From Mugil cephalus (Eukaryota; Chordata; Actinopteri; Mugiliformes; Mugilidae): DNA of 64,000 nucleotides. Positions 35,258 to 45,309 of the stretch are shown here, one piece after another. The number at the start of each line of letters is the position of its first letter. Position 1 is the stretch's first letter. The notes under the pieces are model-generated. The model ran no database searches and was not told where the DNA came from. It saw nothing but the letters and a program-made list of their open reading frames with translations. The stretch covers positions 18,197,001 to 18,261,000 of the forward strand of contig NC_061781.1 of NCBI RefSeq assembly GCF_022458985.1, read 5' to 3'. Both the position numbers and the translations under genes were made by a program.

Positions 35258-38200
35258 AATATCCATATTTTCTGTGTATGTGCTTTTTATTTATGTTGTT
35301 TTGATTGTGCTTTCCCTTTTTTGCCAGGTTTTAATGCCTCTGGATATCCTGTTATTATCAATAAAAGTGTACATTTGTAACTAAAAGAGCAAGAAATCAA
35401 GGTTTTGGGGACAGATTTGTAACTCGAAGTCAGTTGGTTTAATCAGAACTGACAAGACGTCTTTAAAGATAACAAAAGTAAACCTTGCTGCGGGGCAGAT
35501 CTGAAACCTAATTTTTACTGGCTCAAAATCCGTCCAGTCTGACGTTGGAACTTTATGTTCCTGTACCGTGTGTGTACGGGTTTTCAGCTTTTGCGAAAGC
35601 TGATAAGGCAACAGCAATTTCCCAATGGTTTATAAATCTACATGCAAAGTTTGTCCATCTCCCTCTTGGAACTTACCTGCTCATCATATCCCATGTACAT
35701 GAACTGCATGATCCACTGCTGCACGTCAGGTCGGCTGCGATCCCAAAGGTTCCTCTTGGTTCTCCTCAGCTTTGCCAGGAACTCTAGAGCCTTTGGGGGA
35801 GGCACCGCAACAGAGGACTTGGATGGGGTAGTGCCAGCTTCGGCCACTGGGTGGAAGCACCATGCGGCAAAAAAAAAAACTTACTTTTTAAGAAAAACAA
35901 ACACTAATGACTGCAGTTTATTTTATAACCAGCAGCATCACTGTTACTGATTACTGTGACATAAGCCCGTGTAAATGTTACCTTCTCTTTTCCTTAAGAT
36001 CTTGTGTAAGGTGCTGTCACTGGACACATCTGTATAGGGAAGTCAGCAGAGACATAATGAGGTGCAGAACAAATGCTATTTTTTAGATTTAATGTACACT
36101 GATCCGGCATAACATTATGACCACCTCCCTAATATTGTGTAGGTCTCGCTTGTGCCTCCAAAACAGCTGCGATTCACCAGAGAATTGATATTGGCCTCTA
36201 TGGATCAGACTAGTTCCAATGCGTCCCACAGATAGTTGATCAGTTTGGGATCTAGTGAATATGGAGGCCATATGGGGATGACTTGCTATGGGGTGGGGGT
36301 GCCATGTCTAAATAACATTATTTACTTCTCCTACCAGTGGGTTTAATGTTGTGGCAGTGTAACTGCTTTGTAAATTGGCTGCACACATGGTTGATAATCA
36401 GTTTAAACAGAATTTCTTTTGCCCATTAATACAGCTGAACTTGTGTATTGAGCACATATTTTTAGACCAGCAAACATCCAGACTACTTCAAAAATGCATG
36501 TATTCCTCATTATGCTGTTTGCAGTACAGCATTTTTTTCTGATTAGCTTCTCTAGTTTTACATGCTTCACTTTTAAATTTTTACTGAATCAGTTCTCCAG
36601 CACGAGTTTATTCTCACTTTTGATTATTGATGAAAATCTCAAAGCGGAGCATTAACCACAGTCAAAGGATAATTCGCCAGCTCTCGTCCTAGAGACTAGC
36701 CTCTTGACTAGCCTTTTAGTTTGCATGTAAATGTATTTACTACTGTGACTTCCTCCTGCGGCTCCTCTGTCACACTGGAGCAGTGGTGCTGCACTATGAA
36801 TGCAAAATGCTCACAAAATGCTCACTGCACTCCCAAGATATCTCTTACTTTACTGCTCCGAACCAGTTTAGTCAGATGACCTTCTGTACTTGAAGTTCAC
36901 TCAGAGCTACGTCCGAGGTTTCGTTTCATCTGTTTGTTTTTAAAAATTAAAACAGAAAACCAATCCAGATCAATTTCACAATTCTATTAAAATGCACAGA
37001 AATCTCATTCATTTTTAGGGTAGACTTCGTCGAGCTTCGGCACCAAACATTTTCACTGTGTGGTTAGGGATGGAAAAAAACAGGAAATTGCTTGCATATG
37101 TTTGCCTTCTCACTGTGTACAGTACAGACTGATTCAGCGCCGCTGCCATAGTGAACACTACAGAACTTCTTTTATTCCCTACTCTATACAGCTGTAGAAC
37201 AGCTTGTCTTTTTGTAACTTCTAAGCTGCTATGACCAGTCAGTTTCTCTTGTGGATCGTTAAAGTCTGTCATTCTTTTCCATTTCGCATATCTCATTCTT
37301 CTCCCCCTCATCAGTAGACTAAAGTGAACCATTTCACATATGTGCATTATCCAATAAATACTGTTTACACTTCATAATAACAGTAAACGCAACTCCGTGT
37401 CTATGAAAATGCCATGCCAAACATTTTCTCTCCATGAGGAAGACAAATGTTTGTTTCTGGCTTTGGTGATTGGTTAAATTTTCGGTTGAGCCACCAACAT
37501 ACTTGCTTTGCTTGTTACTCTTTTGATGACTGCACTGGAAAAATTTACTGGCACAACCTTTGTGCACAATTAAACTTTTAAAAATACTGCTTGTTGAACT
37601 TACTAAACATTAGCAAGCTGACGTGCTGGCATGCTGATGTTAGCATTTAGACTTCACAGAGCTAGCTGCTAGCGTGGGAGCTGTTTTTTTTATATAAAGA
37701 AAAAAATCTGATTTTGCAAAAAGCTGACTACTACAAAAAGAGCAATTATTTTTCTATTGAATGCCTCTGGATGCCATGGAAATCTGACAGGCGAAGTGGA
37801 TAACACTGAGCATCTTGTGACAACTCAATGTTCTGCTGAGAAACTTTTGAACCTGGCATTCATGTGGATGTTACTTATGTACCACACAGACTCGGAGGCA
37901 CAAGGAAGACCTATGCAACATTAGCCAGGACGCCATAATGTTATGCATGGTTGATGTCCATTGGAGTATCTGCTGCACTTGGTGAGACTGTACGCCTGAT
38001 TAAAAACCAGTGGTCCTAAAGTAGAGCCATGTGGAACACCACTGGAGCTGAAGGCATTTGCGGACAGATTACCTTAGCTGGACATTAAAAACCCAACATT
38101 CTCCACAGTGTGGTTTGACATAGCGTAGCACTGCAGCTGACCAACCTTGGAAGTTATAACTTAGCGCAGAAGAAATCAAATAACTCTTTCAGAGTGAGTT

Positions 38201-39566
38201 TACCTTTCACCATCACATTGCATGTTTTTTGTTCACATTATTGTTATTACTTTCCAAGTATAGCATACAGTGTGTTCTTGTGTCTTTGTGTATTTGGTCA
38301 TTTTTCAGACAACTTTTAGTCTTCAAATATACAGAGACTTTGTTATTTCATTGTTGAGTATCATATGGCTTTCCTTTTGTGTTGTGGTGATGGCATTCAG
38401 ACTTGTAACTGAAGGCGATTTCCACAGAAACTATAGTCAACAAAATACAAGGCTACATAAGGGTAAAAGATTAGATTAAAAGTATATTTCTTGCTATACT
38501 TTTAGTATTGTACTTTACACTCTATAGGGCACTCTTTAAAATACTTGGGAATTCAGAATTTCAACCCTTGAGTGTTATTGTAGGGCATGAGAAGACTTGT
38601 TTACTTTTGTGACATTTTTCTATGATTTTGTGCCCTTAAGTAGTAAACAAATGTAAACATGTATTTAGACCTGAGTGAGGGCTGAGTCAGGCACTTGTCA
38701 ACATTATCACATTAGACAACCTTATTCCACTTCTTCATGGCACCTAATAAATCAATTATGCTCCGCGTTCATGCAGGTGGACCTTGAAGACTACATTTGA
38801 CCTGAGAATGTTTCGTTGATCTTCTCTGATTAGCTGGATGAAAACCGCAAGCTTCCAAACCCACGCAATTTAAAATGAGTGCCAAAGTGACCATATATGG
38901 TTCCTTGCCCCCATAAAGGGTTAAAGAGAAAAGGGAAAAGCGTACAAAATGCTGTTTCAATCAGCATCACTGGCCTCTGTAAATGTTGTGCATGACAGCT
39001 AGCCAAGATTTGTGTCTAAAAGAAGACTGCGAAAAAGAACTAGCTTGTGAACATTATACTGAAATGGTTTCTAAGAACAAAGAGACAATTTTATCTCACG
39101 CATCTGTCAAAGTACTGAGTGTTACTTGGGTGTAGAAAATGGTGTCCCTCTCGTGCTCTTCAGTTCTGGAATCAAAGTTGAATTTATGTGAGGCACTCAA
39201 GAGTGTGATGATAAAAGAAAAACCTTTATTAGTAGTTACTTTACTAGTAATAAAGGCTTTTTTTTTATAATCACCCTCTTGAGTGCCTCAGTGCCTTTTT
39301 TTTATCTCACATACTTATTTGCAGTTGTTCATCTTTGGAGCTACTGGTGCTATTACAAACTGATCTACAACAAAAAGCTAGTAGAAGATCAGACGAGGAT
39401 GGACACAGTTATGTGCAGTAAAAGATGCGACACTGTAAATGTCGAGCTGACGTGAAGCAGATGAAAGGTCATAGAAAAATATGAAACTGTGCTTACCGCT
39501 TAGCGCTAAAAGGACCAGCACAACCGCCAGTCCCATTGACCTCAAATACAGCTGCCGACATGCCAT
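34465..39566 (-). CDS. ecrg4: Augurin (ECRG4), secreted peptide precursor, 4 exons
   Basis: Augurin is a small secreted prohormone-like protein that is cut by furin-type and thrombin-like proteases and has reported roles in cell-cycle exit, hypothalamic signalling and leukocyte tethering. Four exons (70, 48, 170 and 150 nt) join to 146 codons, giving 145 aa (148 in human). An N-terminal hydrophobic segment ([12 protein letters not shown], 12-23) is the signal peptide. Basic sites follow at RKRE (36-39) and RTKR (68-71). Then come the conserved [12 protein letters not shown] (73-84), FMYMGYDEQ (88-96), LAYW (102-105) and the C-terminal [12 protein letters not shown]. The start is the only ATG in an otherwise open upstream frame and sits in a good context (AAGATGG). 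The gene is tail-to-tail with uxs1. Paralogue a or b cannot be decided from this window. Confidence 0.95.
34615..35676 (-). other. ecrg4: ecrg4 intron 3
   Basis: About 1.1 kb; contains an AT run at 35226-35260 and no identifiable element. Confidence 0.55.
35226..35260. repeat. AT microsatellite
   Basis: Imperfect AT run in ecrg4 intron 3. Confidence 0.9.
35677..35846 (-). CDS. ecrg4: ecrg4 coding exon 3 (residues 40-96)
   Basis: Acceptor CCACCCAG, donor GTAAGT. Encodes a proline-rich spacer ([11 protein letters not shown]), the RTKR site and the family core [20 protein letters not shown]. Confidence 0.95.
35982..36029 (-). CDS. ecrg4: ecrg4 coding exon 2 (residues 24-39)
   Basis: A 48-nt exon between acceptor CTATACAG and donor GTAACA. 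Encodes [16 protein letters not shown], ending in a basic processing site. It corresponds to the variable segment before QKRE in human and is too short for ORF searches. Confidence 0.85.
36095..36307 (-). mobile_element. Tc1-like fragment
   Basis: Begins TACACTGATCCGGCATAACA and continues GACCACCTCCCTAATATTGT; also carries the ATGCGTCCCACAGATAG block of the transposase C-terminal region in reverse. Truncated at the right. Confidence 0.75.
37798..37956 (+). mobile_element. Tc1-like deletion derivative
   Basis: Left part has CATCTTGTGACAACTCAATG and ACCTGGCATTCATGTGGATG; right part has GGAAGACCTATGCAACATTA and CCATAATGTTATGC. The middle is lost. Confidence 0.65.
39190..39289. repeat. 100-bp near-perfect hairpin in ecrg4 intron 1
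   Basis: Arms of about 45 bases: GAGGCACTCAAGAG to CCTTTATTAGTAG, and CTAGTAATAAAGG to CTCTTGAGTGCCTC, with few mismatches and a loop of about 10 bases. Shape is compatible with a small foldback MITE or a miRNA-like precursor; nothing decides between them. Confidence 0.8.
39497..39566 (-). CDS. ecrg4: ecrg4 coding exon 1 (residues 1-23)
   Basis: Encodes [12 protein letters not shown] and the hydrophobic core of the signal peptide. Donor GTAAGC on the minus strand, phase 1. Confidence 0.9.
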
Positions 39567-40192
39567 CTTGTACCCTATCAGAGTCTTTCCCGAGCTCCTA
39601 AAAGACAACAAGCATGCAGAAGCTGCTGCACAACCAGAGCGAAGAGTGGGCTGCAACCCAGACTTTCCAAGTGGAAACTGGCCTGTGGCAATGGAATGTC
39701 TCTTTTACCTCGTCCTGCCTATACAGAAACCAGGCTGCAGCTGCAGCTTTTCTGCTCTTAAATGAATTTTCATGTGTGTCCCAGGTACTTTTTCCATCCC
39801 AAGTGCATGCATAACATGAGTAGCAGGGTGGGGTTAAAGCTGAGTTCCAGTTTAGTAGAATGCTGTAGGTGATGAAGATTTATACTGTTGAAAGGCTGCA
39901 GTTTGTCTGAAGCGGTGGCTGGAGCTATATGTGTCTCTAAACAACAAATATTTTCGCATGTGTGGTCAGCTAAACTGTGCAAAATAATTTCATTTCTGTG
40001 TGGATTTTTACGCAGGTTGACACTGAGATTTATGGCCCACCGCCCCACTTTAATACTCGCCCTTGCCCTTCCTGGATTTCACTTGGGAAAATCCAGGAAG
40101 TATCATGAGCCACTTAAAATTAAAACATCAGTGACCTTGTTTATAGCATCAATCATGTAGCCTAGTGACTGTACGAAGGACGTGGTGAGAGA

Positions 40193-40218
40193 GTTGTGTG
40201 TGTGTGTGTGTGTGTGTT
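40193..40218. repeat. GT microsatellite
   Basis: About 12 GT units. Confidence 0.9.
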
Positions 40219-40992
40219 GGGAGGGGGGATCTCATGAAAGTGAAAAAGGATAATTTCAGATGATAATATAGCGTGATGCTGCATGTGAAATTAGCTGAAT
40301 GCAGCATCAATCTGAAGGGACTTAGTCTGCCCACATTTATTTCATTTATTTTTCCCTCCTCCATTAATTCATCAGTGTAAAGTAGAAGATTTTTTTCTAC
40401 CTCACCTGAAGTCATATTTTGAGACGGATGCGTTACATCACAACTGGACTGGGAGTCAGTCCAGGTGCAGAGGCAAGCCTATGCTAGTGTATTGTGGAAA
40501 CTTGAAGTCTTGAATACTGGCCTCATTCAACGTTTATAAATTCATAGATTTCCACCGGATGGATGAAATGTAGGTTTTTAGAATTTATGAACAGGTAATT
40601 GAATTTCCAACACATTCTTTTTTCTGTATACTAGAGGAATGCCTGTGCAAAGAACACCTATTTGAAACGGGCTGATTGCAGCTTGAAAATTTCTCATTCG
40701 CTCAACTCAATTCATCTTTCCATCATGAGGCTCCACCTGCCGTGAAATAACTGGGTTCCCTAGCTATGTGATTTACAGTCACATAGCATAATATAATTAT
40801 GTAATAATAAAAGAATGTGTGTGTGCCGCTATGGTAAAAAAAAAGAAACACCTGGATTCCTGGATTCTAGAGGAGCAAAGCTAACACCAACACACAAACT
40901 TACTGTGGTCACTTAGAACAGACACATACACACTGAATCTCCTTCCCTTACTGGGTAATTTAAATCTCCAGCTAAAGTTACCTCTTGGGTTA

Positions 40993-41810
40993 TAGAGGGT
41001 ATGCGTTGACGTCACTGCCGCCTTAGGCCACGCCCCCTGAGTAGCAAAAAACACAGTGATATGCATCAGTAAATAAAGCGAGACCTGGGAAAATGTGGAT
41101 TATCGATTCAAATAAAGGAAAATTGGACTCGACAATGATCCAAACGAACTAGTTTGGATTTGGAAAAGTGGACAAGCATCGGTTTCAGTTAGCTTAAGTT
41201 AGTTTTAGTTCATTTCAGTTGTGATAAATGTAACGTTAGCTAAATGAAAGATGCTAACGCTGAAAGCTTTACTGAGAAGTAACGTTAGCCATACAATACT
41301 GTAGGATCCGACCAGACGTTAAAGGGATGACGAGGAGTGATCGCAAATACTCCGTTTATTATTGAGTTATATTGTTATTTTTTTGTTGGAATAGTTACTG
41401 TCGGTTGTAACTACGCCAAAACAACAACATCCGCAAACTTATCTGACAGCCCTCCAGGACGTAACTTAAGGTATGTCTTCATCAAAAATTACAGCATGAA
41501 TTAATATTAACGTTACCTGACACTAAATGAGAACCACAACAGCAGGTTTCGGTGCCTGGATTCCAGTTGTTTCTTCGTAATGCAGCGATCAAAAAAATAT
41601 ATCCGCCTGCTTTCCAAATCTGTTGGTACAGTCAATTGCAAAACAGCTCTTCACCTTTTCTAGAATAAATTTTACAATGTAGACGCTATTAAAGACTGTG
41701 ATTCAAACTAATGTGTCCTAATCTCCATGTTCAACTGTCACCTTTTTTCCACTCAGTGGCCGTAACCATGGAGACTTCAGCTTGCTGTGACGTCACATGC
41801 ATATCCTCTA
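40993..41810. mobile_element. PIF/Harbinger-like non-autonomous element
   Basis: Terminal inverted repeats TAGAGGGTATGCGTTGACGT and, from the right end, TAGAGGATATGCATGTGACG; both run into TGACGTCAC. A 3-bp TTA target duplication flanks the element (40990-40992 and 41811-41813), as in PIF/Harbinger. The 818-bp interior shows no transposase. Confidence 0.7.
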
Positions 41811-43506
41811 TTAAAAATAGTTTGACCATGGAGTTACCTTTATTATCCTCCCACCCCCGCTGACTTGTTTCAACTTTCATGATGCATATAGGCAAAAGAA
41901 AAAAAAAAGAAAAAGAAAAGTTCTGCTGTAGCCTACCCTTTATAAATTCATGCCTTAGCCACTAAAATCTGCGGGTCATATTAAGGCTGTAGTTATATGT
42001 AGCTGGGTTATTATGCAGAGCAACGGTTCAGTTTGTTTCTAATGGACCTTTCATTAGTACATTTCAGACGTTGCGTAGTCTCACTTTAATATCTCCGTAA
42101 TGGACGATAAAAAGGCTGTTTACAGAAGATTAAGTACGCAATTACTGTGTGACTTGGCTCGAGTTTGTAATGCGATGACTGAGTGCGTGTTTGTAGGAGA
42201 GGTGCAGTGTTTGGTTTGGAGCTACAGAAAGGTTTCTCCGTCTCTCTCTGCAGGCTCAGCTGGAATGCATTAAACCAGAAGCTGTTGAACAATTTTGCTG
42301 CTTTTCATAATGAAAAAGGAAAAAGCAGAGGGAGCGACTAAACAGGAGACAGGAAGAGGAAAGACGTGGAAGTTGAAAGAAAATATTTGAAGGAACGTGA
42401 GGATGAATATCTTTTTCTTATTTTGTCATTCAGGTGCTGCCAGAAGAGACTTCATGGCCAGGCCGACATTTTGGCTGCTGGCGTGTTCTTACACACACAA
42501 ACACTGATCACAAAAAAAAAGAAGAAGAAATAAAAGGTAAGCTCATTCTTACAACAATAGAGCAAGTGGGTGGATGCCATGAACCTCGGTGAAAAGCACA
42601 AGCCTCCACTCTCGGTGGAGACACGTCTATAGATGTGATTTCTTCATTGAGCAGGGAGGCTGATTTACTTATTCTGCCAATAGTGAGTCTTTTCAGACTG
42701 TCCTTGGGCACAAATAAGCGTTTCAAAAGTCTATTGATGGAAAAAAAATACATATGAAAAACATCTGAAACCTCTAAAGTCTAAAAAAAAACCCCATTGT
42801 GTATTCACACTGACTGATTACTCATGTTTCCCCTCAGCTGCCATTTGTAATCCTCACTCATGGGGCAGATTGGATCGAGAATGAAAAGGAGTGGAAGAAA
42901 TGAGCGGAATAGAGAGCGTATCTGACAGAACAAAGAATTTCAAACTTTTCTCTGACACTCGGTTTCATCCTCCCAATCCAAATGTACCACACACTGAGCC
43001 GGAAAGAACGGCGACGCGCTGGGATGTGTGGGCACAGTGACTCCTGTTCAGGTACAAAGCTTTCTTTGAATTTGCCTACAAAACCATGAAATGAGCATCA
43101 GTGCGTCGGTCAGGACAGCTCTGGACACAGATAAAGCAGAAATTTAATCCTCTGATATATGCCCCTGTGTGCGTTTGTTGACTAGGAAATACTCAATCGG
43201 AAAATAACAAGTTCAGAAAAGGACAATGAACTTTGGCCCCAAACACAATTTCCTCGTCCCCTTCCCTTCTGCGTTCTTTGACCGTGCTTTCATATTCCCC
43301 TTCACGCGTCTCCTCACACTTGACTTGACAGGCTCCGTGTTGTGACCTGCAGCAGACACTACCAGATGTCCTTCGAAGCTCACAAACCCAGTAGACAAAT
43401 GCCAAAGTAAATCTCAGACTACAGTACACAGGACGTGCAGTTTGGATCTGAGTTGCAGTTTTGACATAATCCCAGAGAACCCAGGCCAGCTAATATTATT
43501 TTAGAT

Positions 43507-44106
43507 CGGGGGTCTTCAACGTTTTTCAGGCTAAGGACCCCCATACTGAGGGAGAGATTAAGTAGGGACCCCCAACCTACTATATGGGTTCTATAATAAA
43601 CTCTAGTGCCGTTTATAAATGTACATTATTATTATCATTTTGCATTCAATAGTAAGCTAGTCAAATAATACACAGGTACAGATATTCATTTAAAAAAAAA
43701 CATAAACCATAGCACAGCTGGGGTGTGAGCTGCACTGTTAGCTTCTCTTCTGCTAATATTTCACCTGTGGACTGTATAGGCTCTCGACCAATTGTGGAGA
43801 ACCTGACAGAATCAGTGTGTAATATGCAGCCTCATGACTGGCTCAGCAGAAATAGGGGCGGGGCCTACTGTGGTACAGGAGGTTTAGATTGACAGGTCTA
43901 GTGTGGCTATCTGCGTTTTTGAGACAGCTCCTGTATCACTGACTGAGAGATAACGTGTCCTGCCTCCGTTTATCCCTTTACTGAAATACGGTGGATTCTT
44001 GTTAATGTGTATTCAAAGAAAAAATATGTATAAAAAATGTCTAAACCGACTCCCCTGCAGTTCCTCCATGGACCCCCTAGGGGTCGCGGACCCCCTGTTG
44101 AAGACC
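43507..44106 (+). mobile_element. hAT-like element, copy B (longest)
   Basis: Ends are GGGGTCTTCAAC and GTTGAAGACC, a perfect 10-bp terminal inverted repeat. The interior lacks a transposase. Two relatives lie in uxs1 introns 5 and 14. The superfamily is inferred from terminus style; no clean target duplication was found. Confidence 0.65.
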
Positions 44107-44742
44107 TATGTTTTATAGAATGATTTTTATATTTTTTTCTGTTTGAGGCCTCATAGGCCCTCAATGATAGAAGTTCTCACATATATCTCTCTTACTGTTG
44201 TGATATTATTACTTTCTTAGTCTAGTGCATCATTGCGTAACCAACGTCTTACCTCGGTAGCTGGCCATGGTGGTTTTAACCTACTTCTGATACATGTAAG
44301 TAGTTCAGCCCCTATTTGTCTGTCACAATTCAAATGTTTTAAAAACACATTGCTTTGTGAGTGTAACCACACATTGTAATGTGATATTATATTAGTTGCA
44401 AATCTTTTGATGTTGACAGCAGTTTTTATGCATCACTCTTAAATCTATATCAAATTTGAATGCAGTTTAGGAACTGAGTTACCGGATAATACTGACAAAG
44501 AAAAGGCATAAATAATTCTTTAACGGTATATGCTTGTAAAACATAAAATATATCCTTATAAGGTGCACCATGTTGGGTTTTAATAAGGTCAGGGGAGTTG
44601 AAACAGAAATGTTTTATATAAATGTTTATACATACAAAGGGAAAGGCTTTCCCCCAACTAGTATTGAGAACATTAACATACACTGAAGATGACTTCTGTT
44701 TGCGCTAAGCCTTTAAAATCTCCATCCTGCATCACCTTTGCC

Positions 44743-44963
44743 TCACTCCTCAAGCTGGGGGTCAGACTCAGGACTATCGTAGCCCAGCCCGTTGCTGATG
44801 GGGAAGTGAGCCCAAAAGGTGCGAGCCAGGTCCTGTATCCCGCTATCCGCTGCCTGGGCACGTAACTCCTCCAACCATCCGTAAAAGTCTGACGACCACA
44901 TGCCCCAGTAGGGTAAGCTTCGCTTCTGCCTCTCCTCCTTGCCGCCGGCTGCCTCGCTCCCCT
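44743..44963 (-). CDS. otos: otospiralin-like coding exon 2 with stop (residues 22-94)
   Basis: Acceptor CTGGGGCAG restores the frame (E22). Encodes the whole mature domain and ends SDPQLEE then TGA at 44743-44745. Confidence 0.88.
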
Positions 44964-45152
44964 CTGCCCCAGATGGACGCAAGAGGACGGAAACATTATT
45001 TCACAGCTCGTCCGTTGTTAAGAAATTCAAGTGAATCACAAAGTTATGGTAATTGGTGCATAGATTCGTAAATGAGCCGCTGACATACCTGTAGGAGGCA
45101 GGAAGCTCAGCAGAAGAGAGCAGAGCAGCACTGACACTGACACAGCGTGCAT
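44743..45152 (-). CDS. otos: Otospiralin-like small secreted protein, 2 coding exons
   Basis: Otospiralin is a small secreted protein of cochlear fibrocytes and is needed for normal hearing; its molecular action is unknown. Two exons (64 and 221 nt) join to 95 codons, 94 aa (89 in human). A clear signal peptide (MHAVSVSVLLCSLLLSFLPP) is followed by a short charged segment with a basic site (RQKR, 33-36). The family core comes next: LPYWGMWSSDFYGWLEEL (38-55), then DLARTFWAHFPI (66-77) and GLGYDSPE (80-87). The human protein has the same MPYW..S.SDFW and ARTFFAHFPL motifs. The tail is acidic. It lies between ecrg4 and nck2 on the same strand. It may be a fish-specific otospiralin paralogue rather than the orthologue of human OTOS. 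Confidence 0.88.
45089..45152 (-). CDS. otos: otospiralin-like coding exon 1 (residues 1-21)
   Basis: The ATG lies at the top of the exon and the signal peptide ends at PPT before donor GTATGT, phase 1. Too short for ORF searches. Confidence 0.85.
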
Positions 45153-45215
45153 GCTGCAGCCGAGAGACAGAACGCAAAAGGCTTGACGTGGAGAAGTAAT
45201 TATTTTCAACAATCT

Positions 45216-45309
45216 CTGTAAGAGAAATGTGCAGAACATTATAATAACAGCAAGAAGAAATGTAAATGACATCTTAAAACATTTCAGATCACCTTGTATC
45301 TTGTCTTAC
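45216..45309 (-). other. otos: Possible intron in the otospiralin-like 5' UTR
   Basis: On the minus strand a donor GTAAGA at 45309 is followed 94 bases later by a good acceptor (TTTCTCTTACAG) at 45216. This would place a non-coding first exon just above 45310. Purely from splice-site shape. Confidence 0.4.

Larger units (their letters stand above)
36030..39496 (-). other. ecrg4: ecrg4 intron 1
   Basis: About 3.5 kb. Holds two Tc1-like fragments (36095-36307 and 37798-37956) and the 100-bp hairpin at 39190-39289. The stretch 37990-38120 resembles a decayed interspersed repeat that I could not name. Confidence 0.55.
39567..44742. other. Intergenic region between ecrg4 and the otospiralin-like gene
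   Basis: Contains a GT run (40193-40218), the PIF/Harbinger-like element (40993-41810) and the largest copy of the hAT-like family (43507-44106). The ecrg4 promoter should lie just above 39567; no convincing TATA box could be placed. Nothing coding was found. Confidence 0.5.

Noticed and set aside
42426-42538. Exon-like stretch bounded by CAG and GTAAGC on the plus strand
   Set aside because: Open frame, but a low-complexity lysine-rich end and no partner exons.
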